In this document: positions 9,063 to 20,409 of the stretch, piece after piece
Layout of the letters: the number at the start of each line of letters is the position of its first letter
How positions within the stretch are numbered: position 1 is the stretch's first letter
NCBI GenBank assembly: GCA_000436115.1
Contig: FR894536.1
Span: 19,547 to 83,546, forward strand
Length of the DNA stretch: 64,000 bases
Reading direction: 5' to 3'
Source: Firmicutes bacterium CAG:534
GTDB taxonomy: Bacteria > Bacillota > Clostridia > Lachnospirales > Lachnospiraceae
Notes under the pieces: model-generated
Seen by the model: only the letters and a program-made list of their open reading frames with translations
Told to the model about the DNA's origin: nothing
Database searches by the model: none
Translations under genes and position numbers: made by a program

Positions 9063-9140
9063 TACATCTACATTTTGTGATACAGCTTCCATGTAAACCA
9101 CTAAATATAGTTAAAAAATGAAATGATAATTAACATAATT

Positions 9141-9172
9141 ATATCCACAAAATGTGCATAACATGTGGATAA
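9141..9172. promoter_or_regulatory. DnaA-box cluster upstream of dnaA
   Basis: Three boxes within 32 bp: ATATCCACA (9141-9149, plus strand, one mismatch to TTATCCACA), TGTGCATAA (9153-9161, minus strand, one mismatch) and TGTGGATAA (9164-9172, minus strand, perfect). A fourth, TTATTCACA (one mismatch), is at 9259-9267. Such clusters bind DnaA for initiation and for autorepression of dnaA. Confidence 0.85.
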
Positions 9173-9258
9173 CTTTTTATAAATTTATCTTTTGTAAAAA
9201 AAAAGTAAATTTTATGCATATTTCAAGGCTGTGTAAATTGTTCATTAAGATAAAAAAG

Positions 9259-9267
9259 TTATTCACA
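9259..9267 (+). promoter_or_regulatory. DnaA box TTATTCACA
   Basis: One mismatch to the TTATCCACA consensus, about 115 bp before the dnaA start codon and close to where a dnaA promoter would lie, so it may serve autoregulation. Confidence 0.55.
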
Positions 9268-9382
9268 ACCAGATATTTCTACCTAACATTTTATGTAAAC
9301 TAAAAATAATTTGAATTTTTTATTAAATTATATTAAGATATAGGATAGAAAATAAGGTTTTATAATCTGGGGGTCGTATTGC

Positions 9383-10729
9383 ATGGACATCAAAGAAAAT
9401 TGGGATTTAATTAAAGAAACACTCAAAACAGAATATGATCTTTCAGAAATCTCCTACAATACATGGGTAAAACCCCTGCGTTTTCACAGTGTGGATCATG
9501 ATGTTGTTACGATCATGATCCCTTCTGATCAGGCTCACGCCCTCAAATATATTTCTTCCAAATATAAAAGTTATTTTCAGGTTACTGTTTCCGAAATGTT
9601 TAACCATACTTATGACATTGAATTTATTTTGGAAAAAGATGCTGATGATGAAATGATGTCAGCGCCCGGCAATGTTTACAACATTAATTATGAAAATGCA
9701 AACCTTAATTCCAAATACAGATTTGATACCTTTGTCGTTGGAGGAAATAATAAATTTGCCCATTCTGCTTCTCTTGCAGTGGCAGAATCACCAGGCGTTG
9801 CCTACAATCCTCTTTATCTTTATGGAGGGGCCGGTCTCGGTAAAACACATTTGATGCATTCTATAGGACATTTTATCTTGGAGCATAATCCGGATATGAA
9901 AGTCCTTTACGTTACATCCGAGCAGTTTACAAATGAAGTGATCGAATCCATCAGAAGCGGTAACGCTTCCAAAATGACAAAGTTTCGTGAAAAATATCGG
10001 ACAGTGGATGTTCTTCTTATTGATGATGTGCAGTTCATCATTGGAAAGGAAAGTACCCAGGAAGAATTCTTCCATACTTTTAACGTCCTCCACTCTGCCG
10101 GAAAACAGATTATCCTTTCTTCCGATAAGCCTCCAAAAGAAATGGAAACTTTAGAAGAACGGTTCCGTTCCCGCTTTGAATGGGGATTAATTGCCGATAT
10201 CCAGCCGCCTGATTACGAAACCAGAATGGCTATCCTTAAGAAAAATGCTGAAAACTATAATAAGGAAATTAATGAGGAAATTTTTCAGTATATTGCCACA
10301 AATATCAAATCCAATATCAGAGAACTGGAAGGAGCCTTTAATAAAGTAATCGCCTATTCTAAATTAAATAAAGTAGAAATTAATTTAAGCAGCGTACAGG
10401 AAGCATTAAAGGACATTATTTCTCCCAATGAAAAGAAGCAGATTACTTCAGGACTGATCGTTGAGGTTGTAGCAGAACACTTTGGCATTACTCCGGAAGA
10501 TATTATGTCAAAAAGAAGAAATACGGAATATGTGCTTCCAAGGCAGATCTGCATGTATCTTTGCCGTAAATACACTGACGATTCCCTTCAAAGTATTGGA
10601 AAAGCAGTGGGCAAAAAGGATCACACAACAGTTATCCACGGTATTGAAAAAATAACGGAGGATATTGAAAAGAATGATGAGCTTAAAGGAAAAATAGATA
10701 TTATTATCAAAAAGCTTAATTGTGAATAA
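9383..10729 (+). CDS. dnaA: Chromosomal replication initiator protein DnaA
   Basis: AAA+ ATPase that binds DnaA boxes, melts oriC and loads the helicase. The 448-residue product has domain I (WDLIKETLKTEYDLSEISYNTWVKPL), a short linker, domain III with Walker A GGAGLGKTHLMHS near residue 155, Walker B LLIDDVQF and the sensor/arginine-finger region ERFRSRFEWGL, and domain IV with the DnaA signature KKDHTTVIHG near residue 418. GGGGG lies about 11 nt before the ATG. DnaA boxes flank the gene on both sides, one of them formed by its last codons and stop (10721-10729). Confidence 0.98.
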   Translation: MDIKENWDLIKETLKTEYDLSEISYNTWVKPLRFHSVDHDVVTIMIPSDQAHALKYISSKYKSYFQVTVSEMFNHTYDIEFILEKDADDEMMSAPGNVYNINYENANLNSKYRFDTFVVGGNNKFAHSASLAVAESPGVAYNPLYLYGGAGLGKTHLMHSIGHFILEHNPDMKVLYVTSEQFTNEVIESIRSGNASKMTKFREKYRTVDVLLIDDVQFIIGKESTQEEFFHTFNVLHSAGKQIILSSDKPPKEMETLEERFRSRFEWGLIADIQPPDYETRMAILKKNAENYNKEINEEIFQYIATNIKSNIRELEGAFNKVIAYSKLNKVEINLSSVQEALKDIISPNEKKQITSGLIVEVVAEHFGITPEDIMSKRRNTEYVLPRQICMYLCRKYTDDSLQSIGKAVGKKDHTTVIHGIEKITEDIEKNDELKGKIDIIIKKLNCE

Positions 10730-10822
10730 GTTCTTATTTATCCTGATACAAAATTTACATTATCCACATGAATTGCGTTTTCTTTTTTGCCCTGAAATAG
10801 TATAATAAAAGAGTTATACACA
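10721..10822. promoter_or_regulatory. DnaA-box cluster downstream of dnaA
   Basis: Boxes are TGTGAATAA (10721-10729, minus, one mismatch, containing the dnaA stop), TTATCCACA (10760-10768, plus, perfect) and TTATACACA (10814-10822, plus, one mismatch). With the upstream cluster they make a bipartite origin like that of Bacillus subtilis, where the downstream half holds the unwinding element. A further TTATACACA at 10914-10922 touches the dnaN start. Confidence 0.8.
10801..10806 (+). promoter_or_regulatory. Possible dnaN promoter -10 (TATAAT)
   Basis: A perfect TATAAT about 118 bp before dnaN, with only a poor -35 (TTTTCT, 17 bp upstream). It sits between DnaA boxes, so DnaA binding could influence it. 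Transcription from the dnaA promoter may also reach dnaN. Confidence 0.4.
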
Positions 10823-10830
10823 TATTAACA

Positions 10831-10870
10831 TCCCTTATTATCTATATTACTTAATTTATTATTACTATAT
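10831..10870. other. Candidate DNA unwinding element with DnaA-trio-like repeats
   Basis: Just right of the DnaA box at 10814-10822 comes a short C-rich step (TCCC) and then about 36 bp almost free of G/C made of TTA/CTA triplets. On the bottom strand these read as 3'-AAT/GAT repeats, the DnaA-trio pattern described for Firmicutes origins (box, GC step, trios). The order and direction fit; the phase is interrupted in the middle. Confidence 0.5.
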
Positions 10871-10923
10871 AGCAAAGGCCAGGTCACATCGCTACTCTAT
10901 CAAAGAAAGGAAGTTATACACAA

Positions 10924-12033
10924 ATGAAATTAGTATGCAGTAAATCGAATTTGTTAAACGGAGTACAGATTGTATCAAAAGCTGTTCCTAATAAAACAAC
11001 AATGTCTATTCTGGAGTGTATTTTAATTGACGCTTCAGAAAACAAAATAAAGCTTTTGGCAAACGATATGGAGCTTGGCATAGAAACGGTAATAGAAGGA
11101 GAGATCATTGAAAAGGGACAGATCGCTCTGGATGCAAAAATTCTTCTTGATATTGTAAGAAAGCTTCCCGACAGTGATGTTGTCATTGAAACAGACAAAT
11201 CCTTTAAAACAAATATTACATGTGAAAAGGCAAAATTTACCATCATAGGAAAATCAGGAGAAGATTTTTCTTATCTTCCCAGTATTGAAAGAATAGATTC
11301 CATTATTGTTTCACAGTTCACTTTGAAGGAAGTGGTAAGGCAGACCATTTTTTCTATTGCAGACAATGATAATAATAAGCTTATGACAGGCGAATTATTT
11401 GAAATCAATGGAAACATGTTAAAAGTGGTTTCTCTTGACGGACACAGAATTTCCATCAGGAAAATAGAATTAAAGGACAGCTATCCTTCCAGGAAGGTTG
11501 TTGTTCCCGGTAAAACGCTGAACGAGGTAAGCAAAATATTATCAGGTGATACGGACAAGGATGTAAGCATTTTCTTTACGGGAAAGCATATTGTATTTGA
11601 ATTTGACGATACCACCGTTGTTTCAAGACTGATCGAGGGAGAATATTTTAACATTGATCAAATGCTTTCCAGCGATTATGAGACAAAGGTTACTATCAAT
11701 AAAAAAGAGCTTTTGGAGTGTATTGACAGAGCAACCCTTCTTGTAAAGGAAGGGGATAAAAAGCCGATCATCATCAATATTACAGATGGTATGATGGAGC
11801 TTAAGATCAATTCTACTGTAGGAAGCATGGATGAAGAGATCGATATCACAAAGCAGGGAAAGGATATCATGATAGGATTTAACCCTAAATTTATGATAGA
11901 TGCCCTTCGTGTGATCGATGATGAACAGGTTGATATTTATCTTGTAAATCCCAAGGCTCCCTGCTTTATAAGAGATGCAGCAGAAAAATATATTTATTTG
12001 ATACTGCCGGTTAATTTTACAACAGTATCATAA
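10924..12033 (+). CDS. dnaN: DNA polymerase III beta subunit (sliding clamp)
   Basis: Ring-shaped processivity clamp for DNA polymerase III. The 369-residue length and start MKLVCSKSNLLNGVQIVSKAVPNKT fit the family, with three repeated clamp domains, the LDGHRISIRK motif in domain 2 and the C-terminal FNPKFMIDALRVI and ending YLILPVN that shape the client-peptide pocket. AAAGGAAG lies 12 nt before the ATG, with a DnaA box directly in between. Followed after 30 bp by yaaA and recF. Confidence 0.98.
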   Translation: MKLVCSKSNLLNGVQIVSKAVPNKTTMSILECILIDASENKIKLLANDMELGIETVIEGEIIEKGQIALDAKILLDIVRKLPDSDVVIETDKSFKTNITCEKAKFTIIGKSGEDFSYLPSIERIDSIIVSQFTLKEVVRQTIFSIADNDNNKLMTGELFEINGNMLKVVSLDGHRISIRKIELKDSYPSRKVVVPGKTLNEVSKILSGDTDKDVSIFFTGKHIVFEFDDTTVVSRLIEGEYFNIDQMLSSDYETKVTINKKELLECIDRATLLVKEGDKKPIIINITDGMMELKINSTVGSMDEEIDITKQGKDIMIGFNPKFMIDALRVIDDEQVDIYLVNPKAPCFIRDAAEKYIYLILPVNFTTVS

Positions 12034-12063
12034 AAAAGACTGATCAGATTAAAAAGGATAAAA

Positions 12064-12273
12064 ATGGAAAAAATAATAATTAGAGATGATTTTATAAAGC
12101 TCGGACAGGCTCTTAAGCTTGCCGGACTTGTAGAATCAGGCGTAGATGCAAAATTTGCCGTTCAGGATGGATGTGTAAAGGTAAACGGACAAACTGAAAC
12201 TCAAAGAGGAAAAAAACTTTATGAGGGAGATATTTTTGAATATCAGGGAACTCAGGTAAAGGTGACAAAATGA
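12064..12273 (+). CDS. yaaA: S4-domain RNA-binding protein YaaA/YlmH-like
   Basis: A 69-residue S4-like RNA-binding protein always found between dnaN and recF in Firmicutes (YaaA of B. subtilis, linked to ribosome assembly). It shows DFIKLGQALKLAGLVESGVDAK and VKVNGQTETQRGKKLYEGD, typical of the S4 fold. AAGGATAAAA precedes the ATG. Its TGA overlaps the recF ATG (ATGA), so the two are translationally coupled. Confidence 0.93.
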   Translation: MEKIIIRDDFIKLGQALKLAGLVESGVDAKFAVQDGCVKVNGQTETQRGKKLYEGDIFEYQGTQVKVTK

Positions 12274-13373
12274 TCATCAAATCTCTTGAATTGGCTGATT
12301 TTAGAAATTACGAATCTTTAAATATCAGTTTTGACAGTGGAACTAATATTCTTTACGGTGACAATGCCCAGGGAAAAACAAATATTCTTGAAGCAATTTA
12401 TGTTTCTTCCACTACAAAATCCCATAAGGGAAGTAAAGATAAGGAAATCGTAAGCTTTGACAAAGAAGAGGCTCATATCAGAACCTACCTTGAAAAAGAT
12501 CATGTGGAATACAGGGTGGATATGCATCTTCGTAAGAATAAATCTAAAGGTATTGCTATTGACGGTCAGAAAATCAAAAAAGCTTCCGAGCTTTTAGGTC
12601 TTCTTAATGTTGTATTTTTTTCTCCTGAAGATCTTTCCATTATCAAAAACGGGCCTGCAGAAAGAAGAAGATTTGCAGATATGGAGCTTTGCCAGCTCGA
12701 CAGCTTTTATCTTTATAACTTAAATCATTACAACAAGATTATTAATCAGAGAAACAAGCTTTTAAAGGACATGTATTTTAATCCCGGCCTGAAGGAAACC
12801 TTAAATATCTGGGATATGCAGCTTGTATCCTTTGGAAGTAAGATCATAGAAAGAAGAGAGCTTTTTGCAAAGCAGCTTTGTGAAATCATAGAAGAGATAC
12901 ATAGCAGGCTTTCCGGTGGAAAAGAAAAAATAGAAGTGAAATATGAACCTGATGTTTCCATTGAAGATTTTGAAGTGAGAATGAAGGAAAATCAGGAAAA
13001 GGATATCAGAAGCAAACTGACTTCAACAGGCCCCCACAGGGATGATTTTTCTTTTATTGTGAATGGAATTGATATCAGAAAATATGGTTCCCAGGGACAG
13101 CAGAGGACAGCAGCTCTTTCTCTTAAGCTTTCAGAGATAGAACTTGTAAAAAAAATGACAAAGGATACACCTGTACTTTTACTTGATGACGTACTGTCAG
13201 AGCTTGACAGCAACAGACAAAATTATCTGTTAAACAGTATTGGTGATATTCAGACGATCATTACCTGTACAGGACTTGATGAATTTATCAATAACAGGTT
13301 TGAAATTAATCGCATTTATAAGATTACAAATGGAACTGCACAAATGATATCTGATAATGTCAATATGGCATAA
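12270..13373 (+). CDS. recF: DNA replication and repair protein RecF
   Basis: SMC-like ATPase that helps load RecA on gapped DNA with RecO and RecR. The 367-residue product has the starting IIKSLELADFRNYESL, Walker A GDNAQGKTNILEAIY near residue 30, the ABC-type signature YGSQGQQRTAALSLKL and Walker B VLLLDDVLSELD. The start overlaps the yaaA stop by 4 nt. 28 bp separate it from gyrB. Confidence 0.97.
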   Translation: MIIKSLELADFRNYESLNISFDSGTNILYGDNAQGKTNILEAIYVSSTTKSHKGSKDKEIVSFDKEEAHIRTYLEKDHVEYRVDMHLRKNKSKGIAIDGQKIKKASELLGLLNVVFFSPEDLSIIKNGPAERRRFADMELCQLDSFYLYNLNHYNKIINQRNKLLKDMYFNPGLKETLNIWDMQLVSFGSKIIERRELFAKQLCEIIEEIHSRLSGGKEKIEVKYEPDVSIEDFEVRMKENQEKDIRSKLTSTGPHRDDFSFIVNGIDIRKYGSQGQQRTAALSLKLSEIELVKKMTKDTPVLLLDDVLSELDSNRQNYLLNSIGDIQTIITCTGLDEFINNRFEINRIYKITNGTAQMISDNVNMA

Positions 13374-13398
13374 TTTTTCAGAAAGGTATGGTTTATAA

Positions 13399-15333
<1,935 letters not shown>

Positions 15334-15360
15334 CAGACAATGAGAAAGATATAGGTAAAA

Positions 15361-15453
15361 GATTGAAAAATAAAATTTTTCAATCGCAAGATTTGTGTCT
15401 GCGTGTATTTGACACAAACTCGGCATGCGCAAAAAGCGTGCGCAGAAATGAGG
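15361..15453 (+). repeat. 93-bp structured repeat directly upstream of gyrA (copy 1)
   Basis: About 92 percent identical to 59500-59592 (7 differences in 93, all transitions). It folds into three hairpins: an 11-bp perfect stem with AAA loop (15361-15385), TTTGTGTC/GACACAAA (15392-15418), and TGCGC/GCGCA (15425-15443). It ends with GAAATGAGG, which supplies the ribosome site of gyrA. No T-run follows a stem, so it is not a terminator. It may be a mobile miniature element or a shared 5' leader. Confidence 0.85.
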
Positions 15454-15459
15454 AAAAAG

Positions 15460-18027
15460 ATGGAAGACAATATTTTTGATAAGATACATGAGGTTGACCT
15501 TCAAAAAACGATGGAAACCTCCTATATCGATTACGCAATGAGTGTTATTGCATCAAGAGCCCTTCCTGATGTAAGGGATGGGTTAAAACCGGTTCAAAGA
15601 AGAGTGTTATACTCCATGATAGAACTGAACAACGGTCCGGACAAGCCTCACAGAAAGAGCGCCCGTATCGTCGGTGATACCATGGGTAAATATCATCCTC
15701 ACGGCGACAGCTCTATTTATGGTGCACTTGTAAATATGGCTCAGCCCTGGTCTTTCAGATATCCCCTTGTTGACGGTCATGGAAATTTTGGTTCTGTAGA
15801 CGGAGACGGTGCTGCTGCCATGCGTTATACAGAAGCCCGCTTAAGCAAGATTTCCATGGAACTTTTGGCTGATATTAATAAAGATACGGTAGATTTTGTT
15901 CCTAATTTTGATGAAACAGAAAAGGAACCTTCCGTTCTTCCAAGCAGATACCCTAATCTTCTTGTTAACGGTACAACAGGTATTGCAGTAGGTATGGCAA
16001 CAAATATTCCTCCTCATAATCTTCGTGAGGTGGTGGATGCCATTGTAAAAATTATCGACAACCGGATCATAGATGATAAAGAAACAGAGATAGAAGAAAT
16101 CCTGTCTATTATCAAAGCACCTGATTTTCCTACCGGAGGAATTATCCTTGGAACAAGGGGAAGTGAAGAGGCTTACAGAACCGGAAGAGGAAAAGTAAGG
16201 GTTCGTGCGGTAACGGACATTGAAACCATGGCAAACGGAAAATCCCGTATTATTGTCACGGAGCTTCCTTACATGGTAAATAAGGCAAATCTGATCTTAA
16301 AGATTGCCGAGCTTGTAAAGCTCAAAAAAATTGACGGCATTACAGATCTGAGAGATGAATCTGACAGAGAAGGAATGCGGATCGTCATTGAACTGCGCCG
16401 TGATGCAAATGCAAATATTGTATTAAACCATTTGTATAAGCATACACAGATGCAGGATACCTTCGGTATCATCATGCTTGCCCTGGTAAATAATGAGCCA
16501 AAGGTATTAAATATTCTTGATATGCTGAAAGCTTATATCGCACATCAGGAAGATGTTGTAACAAGAAGAACCAGATATGATCTGAATAAAGCAGAAGAAA
16601 GAGATCATATTTTACAGGGATTACTGATCGCACTGGATAATATCGATGAAGTGATCCGTATTATCAGAGGAAGCCGTACTACACAGATTGCAAAGGAAAG
16701 TCTGATGGAACGCTTCGGCCTTACAGATGTGCAGGCCCAGGCGATTGTAGATATGAGACTTCGCGCTCTGACCGGTTTGGAAAGAGAAAAGCTGGAAAAT
16801 GAGCATCAGGAATTAATTGCAAAAATAGCAGAATTAAAGGCAATTCTTGCAGATGAAAAGCTGCTGCTTGGCGTGATCAGAACAGAAATAAAAGAAGTTT
16901 CCGATAAATTCGGGGATGATAGAAAAAGCAAGATTGGCTATGATGCTTTTGATATTTCCATGGAGGATATGGTTCCCAATGAAAATACGATCATTGCCAT
17001 GTCTAATCTGGGATATATTAAGAGAATGACCATTGATAATTTTAAATCCCAGCACCGCGGCGGTAAAGGAATTAAGGGAATGCAGACAATAGAAGATGAT
17101 TTTATTGCAGATCTTCTGATGACTACAACACACCATTATATTATGTTCTTTACCAATTACGGACGAGTATACAGGCTTAAGGCTTATGAAATTCCGGAAG
17201 GAAGCCGTACCTCAAGAGGAGTTGCCATTGTAAATATCCTTCAGCTTAATCCGGGGGAAAAGATCAGCGCTATTATTCCTGTAAAAGATTACGAAGAAAA
17301 TAAAAATCTTTTCATGGTGACAAAAAAAGGAATTGTAAAGAAAACAGACATTGTTGAATACAGTAATGTAAGAAAGAATGGTCTGGCTGCAATTAACCTG
17401 AGAGATGATGACGAGTTGATCGAGGTAAAGATCACAGATGCAGATACGGAAATATTCCTGGTAACAAAATGCGGAATGTGCATCAGATTTAAAGAGACAG
17501 ATGTGCGCTGTACAGGACGAGCTTCTATGGGTGTGATCGGAATGAGCCTTGGAGATGAAGATGAGATCATCGGCATGCAGCTTGATCATCAGGGAGATTC
17601 TCTCCTCATTGTTTCTGAAAATGGTATGGGAAAGAGAACCTACTTAAATGAATTTACCGTTCAGAAGCGTGGTGGAAAAGGTGTAAAATGCTATAAGATC
17701 ACCGATAAGACCGGCTATGTTGTAGGAGTAAAGGCTGTAAATGACGATCATGAAATTATGATGATCACAACCGGCGGCATTATCATTCAAATTCCCATGG
17801 AAGATGTTTCTATTTTAGGAAGGATCACCTCCGGCGTAAAGCTGATCAATCTTGATAAGGGAGTAAAGGTTGCTCAGATCGCAAAGGTAAGGGAAAAGGT
17901 TTCAAACGGAGATCAGGAATTTGAAAATATAGATGATGCAATGGAAGATATTCCTGAGCAGGATCTTGATTTTTATGATGATGATGAGGAAGTAACGCTT
18001 CCCCATGAAGAAAACGAGGATGAATAA
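15460..18027 (+). CDS. gyrA: DNA gyrase subunit A
   Basis: DNA-cleaving subunit of gyrase. The 855-residue product starts [22 protein letters not shown]; the winged-helix domain has the quinolone-determining region ([19 protein letters not shown]) and the catalytic tyrosine in [11 protein letters not shown]. The C-terminal beta-pinwheel contains the GyrA-box [10 protein letters not shown] and several repeats ([13 protein letters not shown]), ending in an acidic tail. I chose ATG 15460, 6 nt after GAGG; in-frame codons upstream lie inside the structured repeat. A palindromic terminator follows. Confidence 0.98.
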   Translation: MEDNIFDKIHEVDLQKTMETSYIDYAMSVIASRALPDVRDGLKPVQRRVLYSMIELNNGPDKPHRKSARIVGDTMGKYHPHGDSSIYGALVNMAQPWSFRYPLVDGHGNFGSVDGDGAAAMRYTEARLSKISMELLADINKDTVDFVPNFDETEKEPSVLPSRYPNLLVNGTTGIAVGMATNIPPHNLREVVDAIVKIIDNRIIDDKETEIEEILSIIKAPDFPTGGIILGTRGSEEAYRTGRGKVRVRAVTDIETMANGKSRIIVTELPYMVNKANLILKIAELVKLKKIDGITDLRDESDREGMRIVIELRRDANANIVLNHLYKHTQMQDTFGIIMLALVNNEPKVLNILDMLKAYIAHQEDVVTRRTRYDLNKAEERDHILQGLLIALDNIDEVIRIIRGSRTTQIAKESLMERFGLTDVQAQAIVDMRLRALTGLEREKLENEHQELIAKIAELKAILADEKLLLGVIRTEIKEVSDKFGDDRKSKIGYDAFDISMEDMVPNENTIIAMSNLGYIKRMTIDNFKSQHRGGKGIKGMQTIEDDFIADLLMTTTHHYIMFFTNYGRVYRLKAYEIPEGSRTSRGVAIVNILQLNPGEKISAIIPVKDYEENKNLFMVTKKGIVKKTDIVEYSNVRKNGLAAINLRDDDELIEVKITDADTEIFLVTKCGMCIRFKETDVRCTGRASMGVIGMSLGDEDEIIGMQLDHQGDSLLIVSENGMGKRTYLNEFTVQKRGGKGVKCYKITDKTGYVVGVKAVNDDHEIMMITTGGIIIQIPMEDVSILGRITSGVKLINLDKGVKVAQIAKVREKVSNGDQEFENIDDAMEDIPEQDLDFYDDDEEVTLPHEENEDE

Positions 18028-18039
18028 ATTTATAAAAAC

Positions 18040-18080
18040 AAATAAACGCCGCTATTAAGAGCAATGTGGCGTTTATTTCT
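18040..18080 (+). terminator. Terminator after gyrA
   Basis: An 11-bp perfect stem (AAATAAACGCC 18040-18050 and GGCGTTTATTT 18068-18078) with a 17-base loop, 12 bp after the gyrA stop. The T-run is interrupted by one A. It probably ends the dnaA-gyrA transcripts. Confidence 0.7.
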
Positions 18081-18100
18081 ATGGAAAGGATGGAATTAAA

Positions 18101-19294
18101 ATGGAATCATATTTGGTATTAAGGGATCTTGCAATTATTATAATCGCAGCAAAGCTTTTTGGGATCGTTGCCAGAAAATTAAAAGCGCCTCAGGTAGTAG
18201 GTGAGATCATTGCAGGTCTTTTAATAGGGCCCAGCATTTTAGGTCTTGTGGATCAGACGGATTTTCTTCTTCAGATGGCTGAGATCGGTGTGATCCTTTT
18301 AATGTTTTCAGCAGGACTGGAAACAGATTTAAAGGAGCTGATGAAAACAGGCCCTATTGCAACTTTAATAGCCTGCGCCGGTGTTTTTGTTCCCCTTGTT
18401 TTAGGAGCTTTATTTTATATGCTTTATTATGGAATGGCACCCTGGGGCTCGGAAGAGTTTTATAAAGCAGTTTTTGTAGGTACGATTTTAACTGCAACCT
18501 CTGTCAGTATTACCGTTCAGTCTCTGAAGGAAATGGGAAAATTGAAAGGAAGGGTCGGAACAACCATATTAAGCGCTGCCATTATCGATGATGTGATCGG
18601 CATTATCGTACTGACCTTTGTGATCGGCTTTAAAAATCCGGATTCCAATCCTGCACAGGTTGTCATCAGTACTGTTTTGTTTTTTGTATTTGCCATTGTG
18701 GTTGGCTTCATTTCCTACAAAATATTTAAGATCGTAGATAAAAGATATCCTCACACCAGGAGAATTCCGATTGCAGGTCTTGCCTTTTGTTTTTTAATGT
18801 CTTACATAGCTGAAAAATATTTTGGCATTGCTGATATTACAGGCGCTTATGTTGCCGGAATTATCTTATGCTCTATCAATGATTCCGATTACATTGAAAG
18901 AAAGGTAGACATTAATTCCTATATGCTTTTCGGCCCGGTATTTTTTGCAAGCATCGGATTAAAAACAAATATTGATAATGTTACAGGCTCTATCCTGCTG
19001 TTTTCCCTGGGCTTTGTAGTGGTAGGACTTGTGGGAAAGATAGTAGGCTGCGGACTTGTCGCAAGATTATGCAAATTTAACGCACACGATTCCTTAAAGA
19101 TCGGCGTGGGAATGATGACCAGAGGAGAGGTTGCCCTGATCGTGGCACAAAAGGGACTTTCTGTGGGATTGTTAGAGCCGGTATATTTTACATCAGTTAT
19201 TTTATTGATCATTGTTTCTTCCATTTCAACGCCGATTCTTTTGAAGATCTTATATTCAAAGGATAAAGAGCCGGAAAAAGTATCTGTAAATTGA
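18101..19294 (+). CDS. Kef-type/CPA2 cation:proton antiporter
   Basis: A 397-residue membrane protein of the monovalent cation:proton antiporter-2 family, about 11-12 hydrophobic segments. Family motifs are visible: LKAPQVVGEIIAGLLIGPSILG, MFSAGLETDLKEL, TATSVSITVQSLKEMG, AAIIDDVIGIIVL (the paired acidic residues that carry ions) and MMTRGEVALIVAQKG. There is no C-terminal TrkA-N domain, so it is the short form. GGAAAGGATGGAATTAAA precedes the ATG. It lies between gyrA and the arabinose regulator, whose start is 8 nt past its stop; the ion and role are unknown. Confidence 0.9.
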   Translation: MESYLVLRDLAIIIIAAKLFGIVARKLKAPQVVGEIIAGLLIGPSILGLVDQTDFLLQMAEIGVILLMFSAGLETDLKELMKTGPIATLIACAGVFVPLVLGALFYMLYYGMAPWGSEEFYKAVFVGTILTATSVSITVQSLKEMGKLKGRVGTTILSAAIIDDVIGIIVLTFVIGFKNPDSNPAQVVISTVLFFVFAIVVGFISYKIFKIVDKRYPHTRRIPIAGLAFCFLMSYIAEKYFGIADITGAYVAGIILCSINDSDYIERKVDINSYMLFGPVFFASIGLKTNIDNVTGSILLFSLGFVVVGLVGKIVGCGLVARLCKFNAHDSLKIGVGMMTRGEVALIVAQKGLSVGLLEPVYFTSVILLIIVSSISTPILLKILYSKDKEPEKVSVN

Positions 19295-19302
19295 GGATGA
19301 TC

Positions 19303-20409
19303 ATGCAGCAAAAAGAATTAAAATACAGTAAGCTGATGGAAGATTTAAAAAAGAAGATCCTGGAAGGGCAGATTAAAGCCGGAGATAAGCTTCCGTCAGA
19401 GAATGAATTATCTGTGTCATATCAGATCAGCCGTCAAACTGTAAGAAAAGCCCTTTCTCTTTTACAAAACGAAGGGTATGTTCTTGCTGAACATGGAAGA
19501 GGAACTTTCTGTACTGTTCCTGCCCATCATAAGGGAAATTCCAAAAATATTGCTGTGATCACTACCTATCTATCTGATTATATTTTTCCAAGAGTGATAC
19601 AGGGGATTGATTCTGTCTTAACAGAAGAAGGGTACAGCATTATTTTAAAAAATACAAGAAATTCAAGAAGCCGTGAGGCTTCTTTTCTGGAAGAGATTTT
19701 ATCCAAAGATATAGACGGAGTGATCATAGAGCCAAGTAAGAGTCAGATTTACTGTAAGCATATCAATTTGTATGAAAAACTGGAGGAATATGGAATTCCT
19801 TATGTATTTATACAGGGCTGCTTTTCTCAACTGGAAAAGAAGCCTCATGTGTTAATGGATGACTGCCAGGGCGGTTACCTGATCACAAAACATCTCATTG
19901 AAACGGGACATAAGCATATAGTAGGGATTTTTAAATCTGATGATGTACAGGGACAAAACAGGCATAAAGGGTATGTAAAAGCGCTGCAGGAATTTGGGAT
20001 CCCTTATGATCCGGACAAGGTCATCTGGTTTTATACGGAAGACAGAGTGATTCATCCTTATGACAGCATCAGAAAAATGGTTTCACAAAACTGTTTCATA
20101 GATGGGATTGTCTGCTATAATGACCAGATTGCCATGAAGGTCATACAGGCGCTTTATGATGAAGGCATTAAAGTTCCCGAGCAGATTTCCGTAACAGGTT
20201 ATGATAATTCTTATATGGCAAACAGTAATGGACTCCGCCTTACCACTATTTTGCATCCACAGGAAAAGCTTGGGGAAATGGCAGCAGACTTATTGCTTTC
20301 CATTATTCAAAACGGATCGGACAAAAATATCAATAAAAATATTTTAATTGAACCTGAGCTTGTGATCGGAAATTCCTGTGAAGACAGAAATAAAAAAAAC
20401 AACTTGTAA
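19303..20409 (+). CDS. araR: AraR-type transcriptional regulator (GntR DNA-binding + LacI-like sugar-binding domains)
   Basis: A 368-residue repressor of the AraR type: an N-terminal GntR winged helix (KYSKLMEDLKKKILEGQIKAGDKLPSENELS, then ISRQTVRKALSLLQNEGYV and GRGTF) joined to a LacI/periplasmic-binding-like domain (KNIAVITTYLSDYIFPRVIQGI ... VTGYDNSYMANSNGLRLTT). AraR of B. subtilis represses arabinose genes and is released by L-arabinose. Start set at ATG 19303 (GAGGATGATC upstream). araA, araB and araD follow, and a matching inverted repeat (20401-20426) overlaps its own stop, so it most likely controls araA-BD. Confidence 0.92.
   Translation: MQQKELKYSKLMEDLKKKILEGQIKAGDKLPSENELSVSYQISRQTVRKALSLLQNEGYVLAEHGRGTFCTVPAHHKGNSKNIAVITTYLSDYIFPRVIQGIDSVLTEEGYSIILKNTRNSRSREASFLEEILSKDIDGVIIEPSKSQIYCKHINLYEKLEEYGIPYVFIQGCFSQLEKKPHVLMDDCQGGYLITKHLIETGHKHIVGIFKSDDVQGQNRHKGYVKALQEFGIPYDPDKVIWFYTEDRVIHPYDSIRKMVSQNCFIDGIVCYNDQIAMKVIQALYDEGIKVPEQISVTGYDNSYMANSNGLRLTTILHPQEKLGEMAADLLLSIIQNGSDKNINKNILIEPELVIGNSCEDRNKKNNL

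Larger units (their letters stand above)
8858..9382. other. oriC region, upstream part (rpmH-dnaA intergenic)
   Basis: A 525-bp gene-free, very AT-rich stretch between the divergent rpmH and dnaA genes. It holds a tight DnaA-box cluster at 9141-9172, a further box at 9259-9267, and a 20-bp perfect palindrome at 9043-9062. The replication genes on each side are transcribed away from it. In Firmicutes this is the incA/incB-type half of a bipartite origin, with the unwinding site usually in the dnaA-dnaN gap. No coding region was seen in it. Confidence 0.85.

Noticed and set aside
15403..15459. N-terminal extension of GyrA (and of thioredoxin at 59548-59598) through the structured repeat.
   Set aside because: Similar added peptides in two unrelated proteins are explained by the shared DNA repeat; no ribosome site precedes those starts, and homologues begin at MEDN and MEIK.
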